From NCBI GenBank assembly GCA_029881795.1, contig JAOULX010000013.1, forward strand, positions 1 through 64,000: a DNA stretch of 64,000 nucleotides, written 5' to 3'. Below are positions 27,770 to 37,436 of the stretch, piece by piece. The translations under genes were made by a program, and so were the position numbers. Position 1 is the stretch's first letter; each line of letters starts with the position of its first letter. Source of the stretch: Gammaproteobacteria bacterium (lineage in GTDB: Bacteria > Pseudomonadota > Gammaproteobacteria > SZUA-229). The notes beneath the pieces are model-generated. The model was not told where the DNA came from, did not search any database, and was given only the letters and a program-made list of their open reading frames with translations.

Positions 27770-30700
27770 ATGCCGTTGAAATCAGACAATAGACAAAATC
27801 AATATTTTTCGAGACTACGCTGGTGGTTGTTTGTAGTAACTAGCGTTGTACTGATTTTGTTTGTGATGCTGATGGCTGTTTTAAGACTGGCGTTACCTTA
27901 TCTGACCTCGTACCAGGATGAAGTTGAAAACAAGCTGCAGGATGCGCTGGGTTACCCGGTTCAGCTAGCAAGAATTGATGCAGATTGGTACTGGTTGTCG
28001 CCGCGCATAAAACTGATCGATGTTAAAATAAATAAGCGCGGCCAGCGTTCACAGCTGGTACGATTTGATGAAGTGATTGTTGAGTTTGGTATAGTTAGCA
28101 ATCTTTTAAATTTAAGTTTCGAACCAACAGTAATCTCGCTTAACGGCTCACATTTAAATTTGCTAAGAGATAAATCAGGTCAGTTATCTGTTCAGGGTTT
28201 GCCACTTGATATGTTATCAGCTGGTGTCGGGCATGACGCGGCAGTGACAGCTGCTGCGGACAAGGCGCTTGAGTTTCTCAATAACAAAACCATAGAGCTG
28301 CAGGATTTGACGGTGCGCTGGACTGATCTGTCGGTTTCATCGGTGAGCATGAATTTTAATGTTCGTAATCTGGCGTTTAAAGTGAATGATGGTCAGTATG
28401 GCGTATATATTGATACTGAAACGCCTGAGCAGATAGGTAAGAAGATTCTGCTGATTGCAAGGATGAAAAAAAATAAAGAAAACTGGCAATCCTCTGTCTA
28501 TATCAATGCTGATGCGGTGCAGCTAGATTATTTCATGCACTATATCAAGACACCGGGATTTAAAGTGTCCAGCAAGCTTGATGCAGAGTTGTGGTTAAAA
28601 CTAAATGAAAAGGAACTGACCAGTCTCAAAGGTATAGTGGCAAGCAGTGATTTGGTGTTGTCGAGCGCTCATGAAAAAAACAATAAATCCTGGTCGGCTA
28701 GTAAGTTATCTGTAAATTTTCAGCTGGCACACACACAAAATGAATGGCAGCTGGTATTTGATGATATAAACATGAAGCTGGCTGAGCATGACTGGAATCA
28801 TTTGTATTTGTCGCTGACTTACAATGAGATCAGCAATGCACTGGCAATGCGCAGTGAATATTTGGATCTTGCAGATGCCCACTATCTGCTCACAAAGCTG
28901 CCACTTAATGATGATTTGGCAAAAAATATAACGTTATTGAAACCTGAAGGAATATTACGAAAAACAGAAGTTGTGATAAATGACTGGAAACGACCCGGTG
29001 ACTGGCTACTGAAAACCCGGTTTGAAGAGTTTGGGATCAGTTTACCGAAAAGAAATATCAGATTAGATGGGCTGAGTGGTGAGCTACAGCTTGATAAAGA
29101 TAAAGGACAGTTGATGCTGGATAGTCAGCAGGCTGTTTTTAAGTCGGATTTATTTAATGAAGCTCTGGCGTTTGAAGCAGTAAAAGGAGTTTTTGATGTC
29201 GAGCGGGATGCGGAAAAATTTAAGATTAATTCGGATCTGCTCAGTGCGAAATTAAGTTCAGTTGATGTTTTCTCGCGGTTAAATATTGAGTTTAATGATC
29301 AGCTCTATGCGGATTTTCAGATTCAGATCGATAAAGCAGACTCGACGATGTTTAAGCGTCATCGTAGTGATGGTTTGCTGGGGAAAAAAGTAGCGGGCTG
29401 GCTTACAGAATCAATTGTGCAGGGTGAACTGACGGATCTGAAGTTTCTTTTCCATGGCGCAGTAAATGAATTTCCTTTTGCGGCAAATCAAGGTGTGATG
29501 CAGTCAGCTTTTAATATCGACAAAGGGATACTTAATTACAACTCTGACTGGCCTAAAATAAATAATATAAAAGCCAAGTTCAGCGCGGATAACAGCAAGT
29601 TGCAGATTGCAGCTGAGTCTGCATCTACTGCCGAGGCAGAGTTAACTGATGTGCTGACCACGATTGATCTTGCCGGTGATAAGCATGTCAAAGTAAGCGG
29701 AACGATTGCAGCTGTGCAAGAAAACGTTGATGCATTTTTCACAGCGACGCCACTAAAACGGAATTATCGTTTACTGACTCAGTACACGAAACTCGCTGGT
29801 GAATTAAGTTGTCGTTTAAATCTTGATATTCCATTGGATGCTAAATCACAGATTAATGTCAGTGGTCAGCTTGATCTTAATAATAATGAATTAGATATTG
29901 AGAAGTTTGGCTATCATTTTGATGCAGTAAATGCAGCGGTCATTTTTAATAATGCCTCAATCGAGGCCGAACCAATAACAGCTGTATTTAATCAGCAGTC
30001 ATTAGAAGCCTCTGTGAATACTGTGATTCGAGGTTCAGGTGACAAAACCTGGAAGCAGACACTGTTAAGTGCAAAAGTGAAGTCTGATATAAAATCAGTC
30101 TTGCCATTTGATATTAATACAGATAGCTTGTTTAACAATCAGACAGACTGGCAGCTGGCGATGGCATTTAATCATCCGCCATCTGATTTGGAAGTCATGT
30201 CACTGAGTTTGGAGTCAAAGCTTTCAAATATTGATATCCAGCTGCCGAGGCCGTTTGCAAAAGCGGCGGAAGAAACAGCGCCTTTTTACCTTGGGGCTAA
30301 ATTTTCATCCGAATATTCAGACCTTAAAATCAGTTACAATGATTTGCTTGATATGACTATGCAATGGGATAACGAGTCGGATGCTGTGCGCTCTGCCATT
30401 AAAGTGAATAGCGGTGTGGCAGAGCTGCCTGAAAAAGGTATTTATCTAGCGGCTAATGTTGAGCAGTTAGATCTGAAACAGTGGCAAGAAATCGTTTTAC
30501 CATTTTTCACCGGTCCGAGTAATAACTTTGAACTGGATCAGCTTCAGCTGCAGATTAATGCTGATAAACTGTTCTATCAACGTTACCAGCTTTCGAAAAT
30601 TAAAATGAATGCGGCATTGCTCGATGGTAACTGGAATATAAATCTCGATTCAGACAAAGCTGCAGCTAATGTAAGGTTTTCAGAGGGTATCAGTGATGAG

Positions 30701-31651
30701 AATCCGATCAGTGTCAGTTTCAGCAAAATGGATTTGTCGCCAGTTGATGCAGAAGAAGATTTGCCAGCTACATCAACAGATAAGACTTTCCTTAATACAA
30801 TTTCCCCGAGTAAAATTCCTGCGCTGAATGTCTCAGGAAAAAACTTCAGGTATAAAAACTACCAGTTTGATGCGATTGAAATTCAAAGCAGACAAAGCTC
30901 TTACGGTCTGGCCTTGCATAGCATGAATTTAACGGCAGATGCAGTCAATATTAAAGCCAAGGGTAACTGGCTTGTAGGTGATAATGGTAAGGTGCAGTCG
31001 AGTCTTAGGCTTGAGCTTGAAAGCGATGATGTTGGGAAAGTTTTATCATCTTTTGATATTACAAAAAGCATTAAGGATGGAAAAGGCTCTGCAGTGATAG
31101 ACTGGCAATGGCCGGCCTCACCGTTTGATTTTGACTGGAAGTATGTCAGTGGTAGGATGGATTTGGAGGTAAAAGATGGGCGCTTTGTTGATATAGAACC
31201 GGGTGCCGGAAGATTGTTGGGAGTGTTTAGTCTGAGCGCTTTACCGAGGAGGTTTATACTCGATTTTAGTGATACATTCAGTGAGGGTTATGAATTTAAC
31301 CGTTTAAAAAGTCACTCATCATTTGAGAAAGGTCAGCTCTCGACGACAAATACATATATTACCGGTACATCGGCAGATGTGTATTTTAAAGGCCGAATTG
31401 GTTTGTCGGATAAAGATTATGATCAGGTAATGTCAGTGGTTCCCAGGATTACGTCAGGTGTGTCTGGCTGGCTCGCGGTGTTGCAGGGGGCGACGGTGGG
31501 TCTGGTGGCATACGTTGGTCAAAAATTACTGGGAGTCGATGAAGCGGCAAAAAATCAGTATCATATTACAGGCAGCTGGAGTAATCCGTTAATAACAAAA
31601 ATCGACAGCAGGGCGACTCCATCATCATTAAACAGCCAGCCAGATGAATAA
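27770..31651 (+). CDS. yhdP: YhdP family AsmA-like phospholipid transport protein
   Basis: YhdP belongs to the AsmA-like bridge proteins that carry phospholipids between inner and outer membranes. The 1293-residue protein has one N-terminal membrane helix (about 18-40), then a very long repeated beta-strand region forming a hydrophobic groove, and the conserved C-terminal DUF3971/AsmA2 region with the GRFVDIEPGAGRLLGVFSL motif (about 1137-1155). Length equals the family norm (about 1270). It sits in the classical maf-rng-yhdP order. The last codons overlap the next gene by 8 bases. Confidence 0.95.
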   Translation: MPLKSDNRQNQYFSRLRWWLFVVTSVVLILFVMLMAVLRLALPYLTSYQDEVENKLQDALGYPVQLARIDADWYWLSPRIKLIDVKINKRGQRSQLVRFDEVIVEFGIVSNLLNLSFEPTVISLNGSHLNLLRDKSGQLSVQGLPLDMLSAGVGHDAAVTAAADKALEFLNNKTIELQDLTVRWTDLSVSSVSMNFNVRNLAFKVNDGQYGVYIDTETPEQIGKKILLIARMKKNKENWQSSVYINADAVQLDYFMHYIKTPGFKVSSKLDAELWLKLNEKELTSLKGIVASSDLVLSSAHEKNNKSWSASKLSVNFQLAHTQNEWQLVFDDINMKLAEHDWNHLYLSLTYNEISNALAMRSEYLDLADAHYLLTKLPLNDDLAKNITLLKPEGILRKTEVVINDWKRPGDWLLKTRFEEFGISLPKRNIRLDGLSGELQLDKDKGQLMLDSQQAVFKSDLFNEALAFEAVKGVFDVERDAEKFKINSDLLSAKLSSVDVFSRLNIEFNDQLYADFQIQIDKADSTMFKRHRSDGLLGKKVAGWLTESIVQGELTDLKFLFHGAVNEFPFAANQGVMQSAFNIDKGILNYNSDWPKINNIKAKFSADNSKLQIAAESASTAEAELTDVLTTIDLAGDKHVKVSGTIAAVQENVDAFFTATPLKRNYRLLTQYTKLAGELSCRLNLDIPLDAKSQINVSGQLDLNNNELDIEKFGYHFDAVNAAVIFNNASIEAEPITAVFNQQSLEASVNTVIRGSGDKTWKQTLLSAKVKSDIKSVLPFDINTDSLFNNQTDWQLAMAFNHPPSDLEVMSLSLESKLSNIDIQLPRPFAKAAEETAPFYLGAKFSSEYSDLKISYNDLLDMTMQWDNESDAVRSAIKVNSGVAELPEKGIYLAANVEQLDLKQWQEIVLPFFTGPSNNFELDQLQLQINADKLFYQRYQLSKIKMNAALLDGNWNINLDSDKAAANVRFSEGISDENPISVSFSKMDLSPVDAEEDLPATSTDKTFLNTISPSKIPALNVSGKNFRYKNYQFDAIEIQSRQSSYGLALHSMNLTADAVNIKAKGNWLVGDNGKVQSSLRLELESDDVGKVLSSFDITKSIKDGKGSAVIDWQWPASPFDFDWKYVSGRMDLEVKDGRFVDIEPGAGRLLGVFSLSALPRRFILDFSDTFSEGYEFNRLKSHSSFEKGQLSTTNTYITGTSADVYFKGRIGLSDKDYDQVMSVVPRITSGVSGWLAVLQGATVGLVAYVGQKLLGVDEAAKNQYHITGSWSNPLITKIDSRATPSSLNSQPDE

Positions 31652-32009
31652 TAGCTTTAAACAGATTATAGTCTGCACGTTAATCAGTCTGTCGGCGTTT
31701 GATCTGTATGCAGCAGACTCAGATGTGCTCGAGATTACAGCTGAGCAGTGGGCAATACCGCGACATGGTGAAAGAATTATCAAAATGCCTGCAATGAAAA
31801 AACTTGTTAAGTTATGGCATAATGATCCCACACAGGTAATTGAAATCAGTTATCCGGGTGGCGAGAATGGCGAGATCTGGCTAACCGAACTGATCGACTG
31901 GCTGATTGCTTTAGGCATAGCATCTGATAGTATTAAAACGACTGTCGGTAGTGGTTCGAAAGACATTATAAAATTAACTGTCCCGGTGGCAGGAGGAATT
32001 GTAAAGTGA
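31644..32009 (+). CDS. Small periplasmic protein of unknown function
   Basis: The 121-residue product starts inside the end of yhdP and has a signal peptide (cleavage after LYA, about 21-23). The mature part contains a GERIIKMPAMKKLVKLW stretch and a PGGENGEIW motif followed by a helix, suggestive of an OmpA-like or peptidoglycan-associated mini-domain; I do not assign a family. It overlaps the nitrilase start by four bases (GTGA), so all three genes are translated as one unit. It is inserted between yhdP and the nitrilase, which are often direct neighbours. Confidence 0.7.
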   Translation: MNNSFKQIIVCTLISLSAFDLYAADSDVLEITAEQWAIPRHGERIIKMPAMKKLVKLWHNDPTQVIEISYPGGENGEIWLTELIDWLIALGIASDSIKTTVGSGSKDIIKLTVPVAGGIVK

Positions 32010-32836
32010 CAATGGTAGCAGCTATTCAGATGGCGTCGGGTCCAAATGTTCAGGCAAATCTGGATCGGGCAGAAAAACTTATTTCAGAAGCTGTTGCGCA
32101 GTCTGCAAAGCTTATTGTTTTACCTGAGTATTTTTCCTTTATGGGAAAAACAGATCAGGAACGAGTTGCAGTTGCTGAAACCGATGGTGATGGTAAGGTG
32201 CAGCGCTTTTTATCTGAACAGGCCAGAAAGAATTCTATCTGGCTGGTTGGCGGTACTATCCCGATAAAATCGGATGATCCTGATAAGCTATATACCAGCT
32301 GCATGGTATTTAATGATCAGGGCGAACGGGTAGCCAGTTACAACAAGATTCATCTATTTGATGTGACAATTCAGGAATCAAACGAAAATTATACCGAGTC
32401 AGATACAACCTTATCAGGTGATGAAACGGTTGTGGTTGATACGCCTTTTGGCAAGCTGGGGCTGGCGATCTGTTACGACCTGAGGTTCCCGGAGATGTTC
32501 AGAAACATGGTCAACCAGGGTATGGAAATCTGCGCTATCCCGGCTTCATTTACGGCCTTTACCGGTAAGGCGCACTGGGAAGTGCTGGTGCGTGCCAGAG
32601 CGATTGAAAATCTGTGTTATGTTGTTGCTGCCGCGCAGGGTGGTTATCATGTCAGTGGTCGTGAAACACACGGTAACAGCGCTATCGTAAATCCTTGGGG
32701 GCAGGTGCTCAATTATATGGGTAAAGGTGCAGGGGTTGTGGTGGCGAAACTTGATCGACAGTATCTTGAATCTACCCGTGAACATTTTCCTGTGCTGCAG
32801 CACAGACGTCTGTCGTGTCAGATTACTACTGATTAG
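32006..32836 (+). CDS. Nit-type carbon-nitrogen hydrolase
   Basis: The 276-residue protein is a nitrilase-superfamily amidase, most like the Nit1/YhcX group that repairs deaminated glutathione. The catalytic triad is visible: Glu41 (LPEYFSF), Lys114 (YNKIHLFD) and Cys156 (AICYDLRFPE). It starts with GTG overlapping the previous stop. In relatives the gene sits between yhdP and tldD; here tldD is not downstream, as a palindromic terminator and convergent genes follow. Confidence 0.9.
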   Translation: MTMVAAIQMASGPNVQANLDRAEKLISEAVAQSAKLIVLPEYFSFMGKTDQERVAVAETDGDGKVQRFLSEQARKNSIWLVGGTIPIKSDDPDKLYTSCMVFNDQGERVASYNKIHLFDVTIQESNENYTESDTTLSGDETVVVDTPFGKLGLAICYDLRFPEMFRNMVNQGMEICAIPASFTAFTGKAHWEVLVRARAIENLCYVVAAAQGGYHVSGRETHGNSAIVNPWGQVLNYMGKGAGVVVAKLDRQYLESTREHFPVLQHRRLSCQITTD

Positions 32837-32872
32837 AAAAAACTCTGAATATTTGAAAATTCAGAAACAGTC

Positions 32873-32904
32873 AGGCCGCTGTTATTTGCAAATAACAGCG
32901 GCCT
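32873..32904. terminator. Perfect 32-bp palindrome, likely bidirectional terminator
   Basis: Bases 32873-32888 and 32889-32904 are exact reverse complements with no spacer (GGCCGCTG stem base, TTTGCAAA centre). It is followed by TTATTTATTTA on the plus strand and lies between the convergent nitrilase and ComFB-like genes. The T-tract is interrupted, so efficiency is uncertain. Confidence 0.7.
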
Positions 32905-32957
32905 TATTTATTTACGCCCTGGCTGGTCAAGATAATTGGTCAGGGTAATGGCAGTGA

Positions 32958-33233
32958 TTAGTGTCGGCTATCAAAATTTTCGTCAATAAAGGCTTTGGCT
33001 TCTTTAATAGACTGCCTTACCCGTGTGTCCATCTCGGCTCGTTCATCTGACTTTAAAAAGAAAGCCATATCGACTTCGTAGCGCACATAGCGGTTTGGTA
33101 ATTTGTTAAGTGCAAGGCAGGCGATATCAAGAAAATAGTCATCCGGTTGGCCAGTTGAATTCGGAACTACGTGACGGTCTATATAGTCAAAAACCAGGTG
33201 TTCATAGTAGTTGTGTATTTGTGATCGTTCCAT
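32958..33233 (-). CDS. ComFB-like late competence domain protein
   Basis: The 91-residue protein matches the ComFB family: HNYYEHLVFDYI near the N-terminus, DIACLALNKLPNRYVRYEVDMAFF in the middle (about 47-70) and a helical end. In cyanobacteria and other bacteria ComFB-type proteins have been reported as cyclic-di-GMP receptors linked to type IV pili and competence. It is the last gene of the purM-purN-DUF3108-darP run, 41 bases behind darP. No competence genes are nearby. Confidence 0.85.
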   Translation of the reverse strand: MERSQIHNYYEHLVFDYIDRHVVPNSTGQPDDYFLDIACLALNKLPNRYVRYEVDMAFFLKSDERAEMDTRVRQSIKEAKAFIDENFDSRH

Positions 33234-33274
33234 ATTTAAAACCTGTATAGCTGATAGTTATTTAATTATAGTGC

Positions 33275-33793
33275 TTATATATCGAAGTCCAATACTTCAC
33301 GGATATACTTGAATAATTTTCTTGTGTGCACTGGTGTGTCGGATTTTTCTTGTTCTTTAATGGCGTTTTTAACCATCTGTCTGAGTTTCTGGCGGTCAGC
33401 CTGATGATGCTCACCAATAAATGCGTTAACCGCTTGGTCTCCTTCGGTCAGCATTTTATCGCGCCAGTTTTCCATTTCTTTAAAACGCGCGTTGTTTTGT
33501 AAAACCGGCTCTTTAAGTTTGATTATATGGTCGCGAATAGTTTCCCAGTCATCCTGGCGAATTAACTTGCCAATATAAAGCCGCTGGCGTTTAAGAGCGC
33601 TGTGTTTGCGGATGCGTTTGTATTCCATAATGGCATTAAACAGACTGTCTGACATCGGTACAGATTTGATTTGCGCATCGGTGAATTGTGCTAGTTCAAC
33701 GCCGAGGTCGGTAATGGCGTTGGCATCACGCTTGAGCTGGCTTTTACTGATATAGTCATCATCGTCAAGTGGTGAGTCGGTAGTGTCATTCAT
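33275..33793 (-). CDS. darP: Ribosome biogenesis factor DarP (YjgA, DUF615)
   Basis: DarP associates with late 50S intermediates and helps maturation of the peptidyl-transferase centre. The 172-residue protein has the DUF615 pattern: a YISKSQLKRDANA start (about 13-25), an LFNAIMEYKRIRKHSALKRQRLYIGKLIR core (about 47-75) and the C-terminal KLFKYIREVL. Its start overlaps the DUF3108 gene by 8 bases, so it is co-translated with the purine genes. Confidence 0.93.
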   Translation of the reverse strand: MNDTTDSPLDDDDYISKSQLKRDANAITDLGVELAQFTDAQIKSVPMSDSLFNAIMEYKRIRKHSALKRQRLYIGKLIRQDDWETIRDHIIKLKEPVLQNNARFKEMENWRDKMLTEGDQAVNAFIGEHHQADRQKLRQMVKNAIKEQEKSDTPVHTRKLFKYIREVLDFDI

Positions 33794-34517
33794 TTGTATT
33801 CAGCTCGGTTAGCCATAAAGTGGCTTCTAATTGTTGATTTTTAAATTTTTCAATTTTCAGCGGGAAATAGTTGGCTGACGGGTCGAGATAAAAAACAACC
33901 GTTTTATTGTCATAGCTGCGTTGCCAGACAGCAACCGTTTTACTATTTTCGTTACTGTCATTTTCGTCATCTTCTATCTCAAGCGTGTTCAGGCCAAGTC
34001 TTTCAAAGCTTATGCGCTTGATTTTATCGTGAACCAGGACATTAAAGGATAGCTGGCTGAGGTTATGACCGGCATTGGAAATTAGCGCCAGCAGAATCGA
34101 ATGGTTATCCCATAATGTCTGCTTAAAATCTGTGGTGGTTGCTGTGTTGTCGATAACGGTGCTGACGCGGTGAGTGTCCCAGTCGACAGTGCTGCTAATA
34201 TGCTGCGGCTTCTCGCCGGTTTGTATAAATTCATAAGATGTCAGCTTGCTCTGTCTGGCTGAAGAAATATCAAACAGACTGAGTTCAGAAACCCTGGTGT
34301 CATTAAATAATGATAAAAGGCCTTTTAGTTCGGTGTGTGATTCAAAGCGCGCCTGCTGTTTCGTTTTCTGTAGCTGATATTGCGTTTCGGCTACCAACAA
34401 ACTGCTCTTATAGAGTTCAAACGTAGCTCGAAATTCTGCCGGCAGACGAGACGTCACAGCGTCTGCATTAACGTTGATGGCGCTGCCAAATAAGACTGAA
34501 AAGAGCAACCATTTCAT
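33786..34517 (-). CDS. DUF3108 periplasmic protein
   Basis: The 243-residue precursor has a short signal peptide (cleavage near 18-19) and the DUF3108 pattern: LPAEFRATFELYKSSLLVAE, an amphipathic beta-barrel-like region and the terminal PLKIEKFKNQQLEATLWL block. DUF3108 proteins commonly follow purN in gammaproteobacteria; function is unknown, possibly lipid-binding given the LolA-like fold. Two bases separate it from purN. Confidence 0.88.
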   Translation of the reverse strand: MKWLLFSVLFGSAINVNADAVTSRLPAEFRATFELYKSSLLVAETQYQLQKTKQQARFESHTELKGLLSLFNDTRVSELSLFDISSARQSKLTSYEFIQTGEKPQHISSTVDWDTHRVSTVIDNTATTTDFKQTLWDNHSILLALISNAGHNLSQLSFNVLVHDKIKRISFERLGLNTLEIEDDENDSNENSKTVAVWQRSYDNKTVVFYLDPSANYFPLKIEKFKNQQLEATLWLTELNTNE

Positions 34518-34519
34518 GA

Positions 34520-35179
34520 TCAGGCCGTTTCTGGTTTGAGGACAACAGGTTGCTGCATTAATTGCTGATCAAAATAGATAACCTGGTCTTGCAGGCTTAA
34601 TCTGTGTTCGGCGAACCAGCGCACGACCTGTGGGTAAATGATATGTTCCTGCTTGATGACTTTAAGCCTTAAAGATTCGGCGTTGTCATTGGCTTTTACA
34701 GTGACTTCGATCTGAGCGATAACCGGGCCGCCATCAAGCTCGTTACTGACAAAGTGAACCGATGCGCCGTGTCTTTTATGCTTTGCATCAAGCGCACGCT
34801 GATGTGTATTCAGGCCTTTAAAATGCGGCAGTAATGACGGGTGTATATTAATCAGGCGGCCGCTGTAGTGATTAACAAAGTCATTGCTGAGTATTCTCAT
34901 AAAACCAGCCAGCACAACAAGATCCGGATTGTAGGCGTCAATTTTGCTGATCATGGCCTGATCAAAGCTGGTTCGGTCAGGGAATTCGTTGTGATCAATA
35001 AAAATGCCCGGAATGCCGGCATTCTCCGCGCGTTGCAGCCCGAAGGCATCGGCTTTGTTACTGATTACGGCTTTGATTTCGGCCTTTATGGGTTGCTTGC
35101 TGAGATCGTCGATCAGTGCCTGCAGGTTGCTGCCAGAGCCGGAAATCAAGACAACGATAGATAACGTAGCTTTGCACAT
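34520..35179 (-). CDS. purN: Phosphoribosylglycinamide formyltransferase
   Basis: PurN transfers a formyl group from 10-formyl-THF to GAR in purine synthesis. The 219-residue protein has the N-terminal VVLISGSGSNLQALID motif (about 8-23), the active-site Asn-His-Asp set in the RLINIHPSLLPHFKG block (about 102-116) and GASVHFVSNELDGGPVIAQ (about 131-149). It lies 5 bases behind purM in a standard pair. Confidence 0.97.
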   Translation of the reverse strand: MCKATLSIVVLISGSGSNLQALIDDLSKQPIKAEIKAVISNKADAFGLQRAENAGIPGIFIDHNEFPDRTSFDQAMISKIDAYNPDLVVLAGFMRILSNDFVNHYSGRLINIHPSLLPHFKGLNTHQRALDAKHKRHGASVHFVSNELDGGPVIAQIEVTVKANDNAESLRLKVIKQEHIIYPQVVRWFAEHRLSLQDQVIYFDQQLMQQPVVLKPETA

Positions 35180-35184
35180 GGGCC

Positions 35185-36228
35185 TTATTCAATAATGACT
35201 TCAGGGCTTCCCTCGGCAGCGGTAATACGGCCGATTATACGAACCTCTTCACCGGCTGCATTGAGTTCGCTTATCGCTTGCTCGGCATCTGCTGCGGCAA
35301 CTATCACAGCCATACCAATACCGCAGTTAAAGGTACGATGCATTTCACGGGTCTCAACCTGGCCTTTTTCCTGCAGCCATTTAAAAATAGCGGGCAACTC
35401 AAGACTGGCGGCCGACAGAGTGGCATTGGTATTGTCAGGCAGTACACGTGGAATATTTTCCAGTAAACCGCCGCCGGTAATATGCGCCATGGCATGGACA
35501 TCAATACTGTTGATTAAGGAAAGCAGGGGCTTGACATAAATGCGGGTAGGAGCCAGTAAGGCTTGACCCAGCGTGCTACCCTCAAAAGCCTCATTCAGAT
35601 CGGCTTGGCTAACTTCGATGATCTTACGAATAAGTGAATAACCGTTTGAATGTGGACCAGAAGATGCCATACCTAAAATAACATCACCGGGCTGAACTTT
35701 GCTGCCATCGATAATCCGGCTTTTTTCGGCTATGCCGACACAGAAACCGGCCATGTCATAGTCACCGGCGGCATACATGCCCGGCATTTCGGCGGTTTCG
35801 CCTCCGATTAAAGAAGCGCCTGACAGCAGACAGCCAGTGGCGATGCCTTTAATGACATCAACTGCGACTTCGGTTTCGAGTTTGCCGGTGGCATAATAGT
35901 CGAGGAAGAAAAGCGGCTCGGCACCCTGAACCAGGATGTCATTAACACACATGCCTACCAGATCAATCCCAATGGTGTCGTGTTTGTTTAATTCGGTAGC
36001 CAGCTTAAGTTTGGTGCCGACGCCGTCGGTACCAGAAATTAAAACAGGCTCTTTATAGCGGTCCAGCGGGATCTGAAACATGGCGCCGAAGCCGCCAAGG
36101 CCACCGAGTACTTCGGGACGTTTGGTTTTAGCGACATGTGGTTTGATTTTATCAATCAAATCATTGCCAGCATCAATGTTTACACCAGCATCTTTATAAC
36201 TGAGAGAAGTTGGACTATTGGAGTCATT
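35185..36228 (-). CDS. purM: Phosphoribosylformylglycinamidine cyclo-ligase
   Basis: PurM closes FGAM to AIR. The 347-residue protein has the [13 protein letters not shown] start (about 9-21), [10 protein letters not shown], the ATP-grip-like [15 protein letters not shown] (about 61-75) and [13 protein letters not shown] (about 250-262). ATG 36228 is chosen because it gives the family N-terminus; an upstream in-frame ATG at 36276 lies in the divergent promoter region. It is the first gene of the minus-strand operon purM-purN-DUF3108-darP-comFB. Confidence 0.97.
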   Translation of the reverse strand, partial: NDSNSPTSLSYKDAGVNIDAGNDLIDKIKPHVAKTKRPEVLGGLGGFGAMFQIPLDRYKEPVLISGTDGVGTKLKLATELNKHDTIGIDLVGMCVNDILVQGAEPLFFLDYYATGKLETEVAVDVIKGIATGCLLSGASLIGGETAEMPGMYAAGDYDMAGFCVGIAEKSRIIDGSKVQPGDVILGMASSGPHSNGYSLIRKIIEVSQADLNEAFEGSTLGQALLAPTRIYVKPLLSLINSIDVHAMAHITGGGLLENIPRVLPDNTNATLSAASLELPAIFKWLQEKGQVETREMHRTFNCGIGMAVIVAAADAEQAISELNAAGEEVRIIGRITAAEGSPEVIIE

Positions 36229-36303
36229 CATGAGACGTGCAGAACCCGAAATTATATGAAGTATGGTATTGTACACGCTCTACTACCCGGTTATGAAATT
36301 TCT

Positions 36304-37428
36304 ATGCGACAGATTGTTAAAAATTTACAAATATTGAGTGTATACGGGCTTATTACAGCGGTGTTGCTGATCAGTACGCCGGCTTCGGCGGTAGTGGTTG
36401 AGCATCTTTATGAGGCTGAAATCGCCGTCAGTGATCAGACCCGGAAAACCCGGCATGAGGTTTTCAAAAAAGCTTTCCAGCAGACCCTGATCAAGGTGGT
36501 CGGCAGCAGCCGAATTCTGGGTAATCCGATGATAGATGATGCCCGTGATAAGGTTTTAAAATACATCTCACAGTTTCGTTACCGTGATCTGCCGGAAGGT
36601 TTTGTGCAGCCTGTGGCGGCAGAGAATGTCGAAGCTGCTGCAGTCTATACCAATATGCTATGGATTAAGTTTGATGTGCCGGCGATCAATGCCTTACTGA
36701 GTAGCAGTCAGCTACCGGTTTGGGGTCGACAGCGGCCTGAAACACTGGTCTGGATTGCAGTGCGAGATGGTGCTCAGCGTTATGTGTTAAAACGCCGGGA
36801 TATTTCACCGATCAAAGATGAGATTGAAAAAGCGGCAAGATTACGAGGTTTACCGATACTCTGGCCAGAGTATGATGATGAGGATCGTTCGCGCCTGAGC
36901 TTTGTCGATCTCTGGGGTGGCTTCTGGGACAATATATTAACGGTTTCTCGGCGTTATGATAAAGAGTCGATGCTGGTGGGTCGCTATTTTTGGGCCGGTA
37001 ATGAATGGCAGGTAAAATGGGACTTATTAGGCGATAAGCATCAGCAATACTGGCAGATTAATAGCCGGGATCTGGATTTGCTGTCAAGTGCTGGGATTGA
37101 TAACGCCAGTGATAAAATCTCGCCGAGATATGCGCTGTTTTTACGTGAATCCAGCGGTGGTAATTTTTATCTTGATGTACATGGAATCAGTAATACCGAC
37201 CGTTATGCAACAATCACGACGTATCTTCGCGGTTTGTCACCGATTAAAGACCTTAATGTCAGTGAAGTTAGCGCACAGGGTATGCGTTTTAAAATAGATG
37301 CACAGGGTAGCGTTGACGATGTAAAACGTCTGATCGCATTAGGGTCTCTGTTAAAACCGGTTAATGTTCAGGTAACGACACAGCATCCGCTTCAGGGTGA
37401 TGTGGTGCTGGCGTATGAGTTGAGATAA
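36304..37428 (+). CDS. DUF2066 periplasmic protein
   Basis: The 374-residue precursor has a signal peptide (cleavage after ASA, about 27-29) and the DUF2066 pattern: a VEHLYEAEIAVSDQT start, a QTLIKVVGSSRIL block and LLWPEYD-like stretches. Longer open frames upstream (ATG 36256 or codons to 36136) overlap purM and its promoter and would spoil the signal peptide, so 36304 is chosen. DUF2066 genes are typically divergent from purM and followed by an AI-2E-type transporter and hda, as here. Function unknown. Confidence 0.88.
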   Translation: MRQIVKNLQILSVYGLITAVLLISTPASAVVVEHLYEAEIAVSDQTRKTRHEVFKKAFQQTLIKVVGSSRILGNPMIDDARDKVLKYISQFRYRDLPEGFVQPVAAENVEAAAVYTNMLWIKFDVPAINALLSSSQLPVWGRQRPETLVWIAVRDGAQRYVLKRRDISPIKDEIEKAARLRGLPILWPEYDDEDRSRLSFVDLWGGFWDNILTVSRRYDKESMLVGRYFWAGNEWQVKWDLLGDKHQQYWQINSRDLDLLSSAGIDNASDKISPRYALFLRESSGGNFYLDVHGISNTDRYATITTYLRGLSPIKDLNVSEVSAQGMRFKIDAQGSVDDVKRLIALGSLLKPVNVQVTTQHPLQGDVVLAYELR

Positions 37429-37436
37429 CAGCTGTG

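Noticed and set aside
36136-36303. N-terminal extension of the DUF2066 gene from an upstream ATG.
   Set aside because: It would overlap purM and its promoter on the other strand and destroy the clear signal peptide that starts at 36304.
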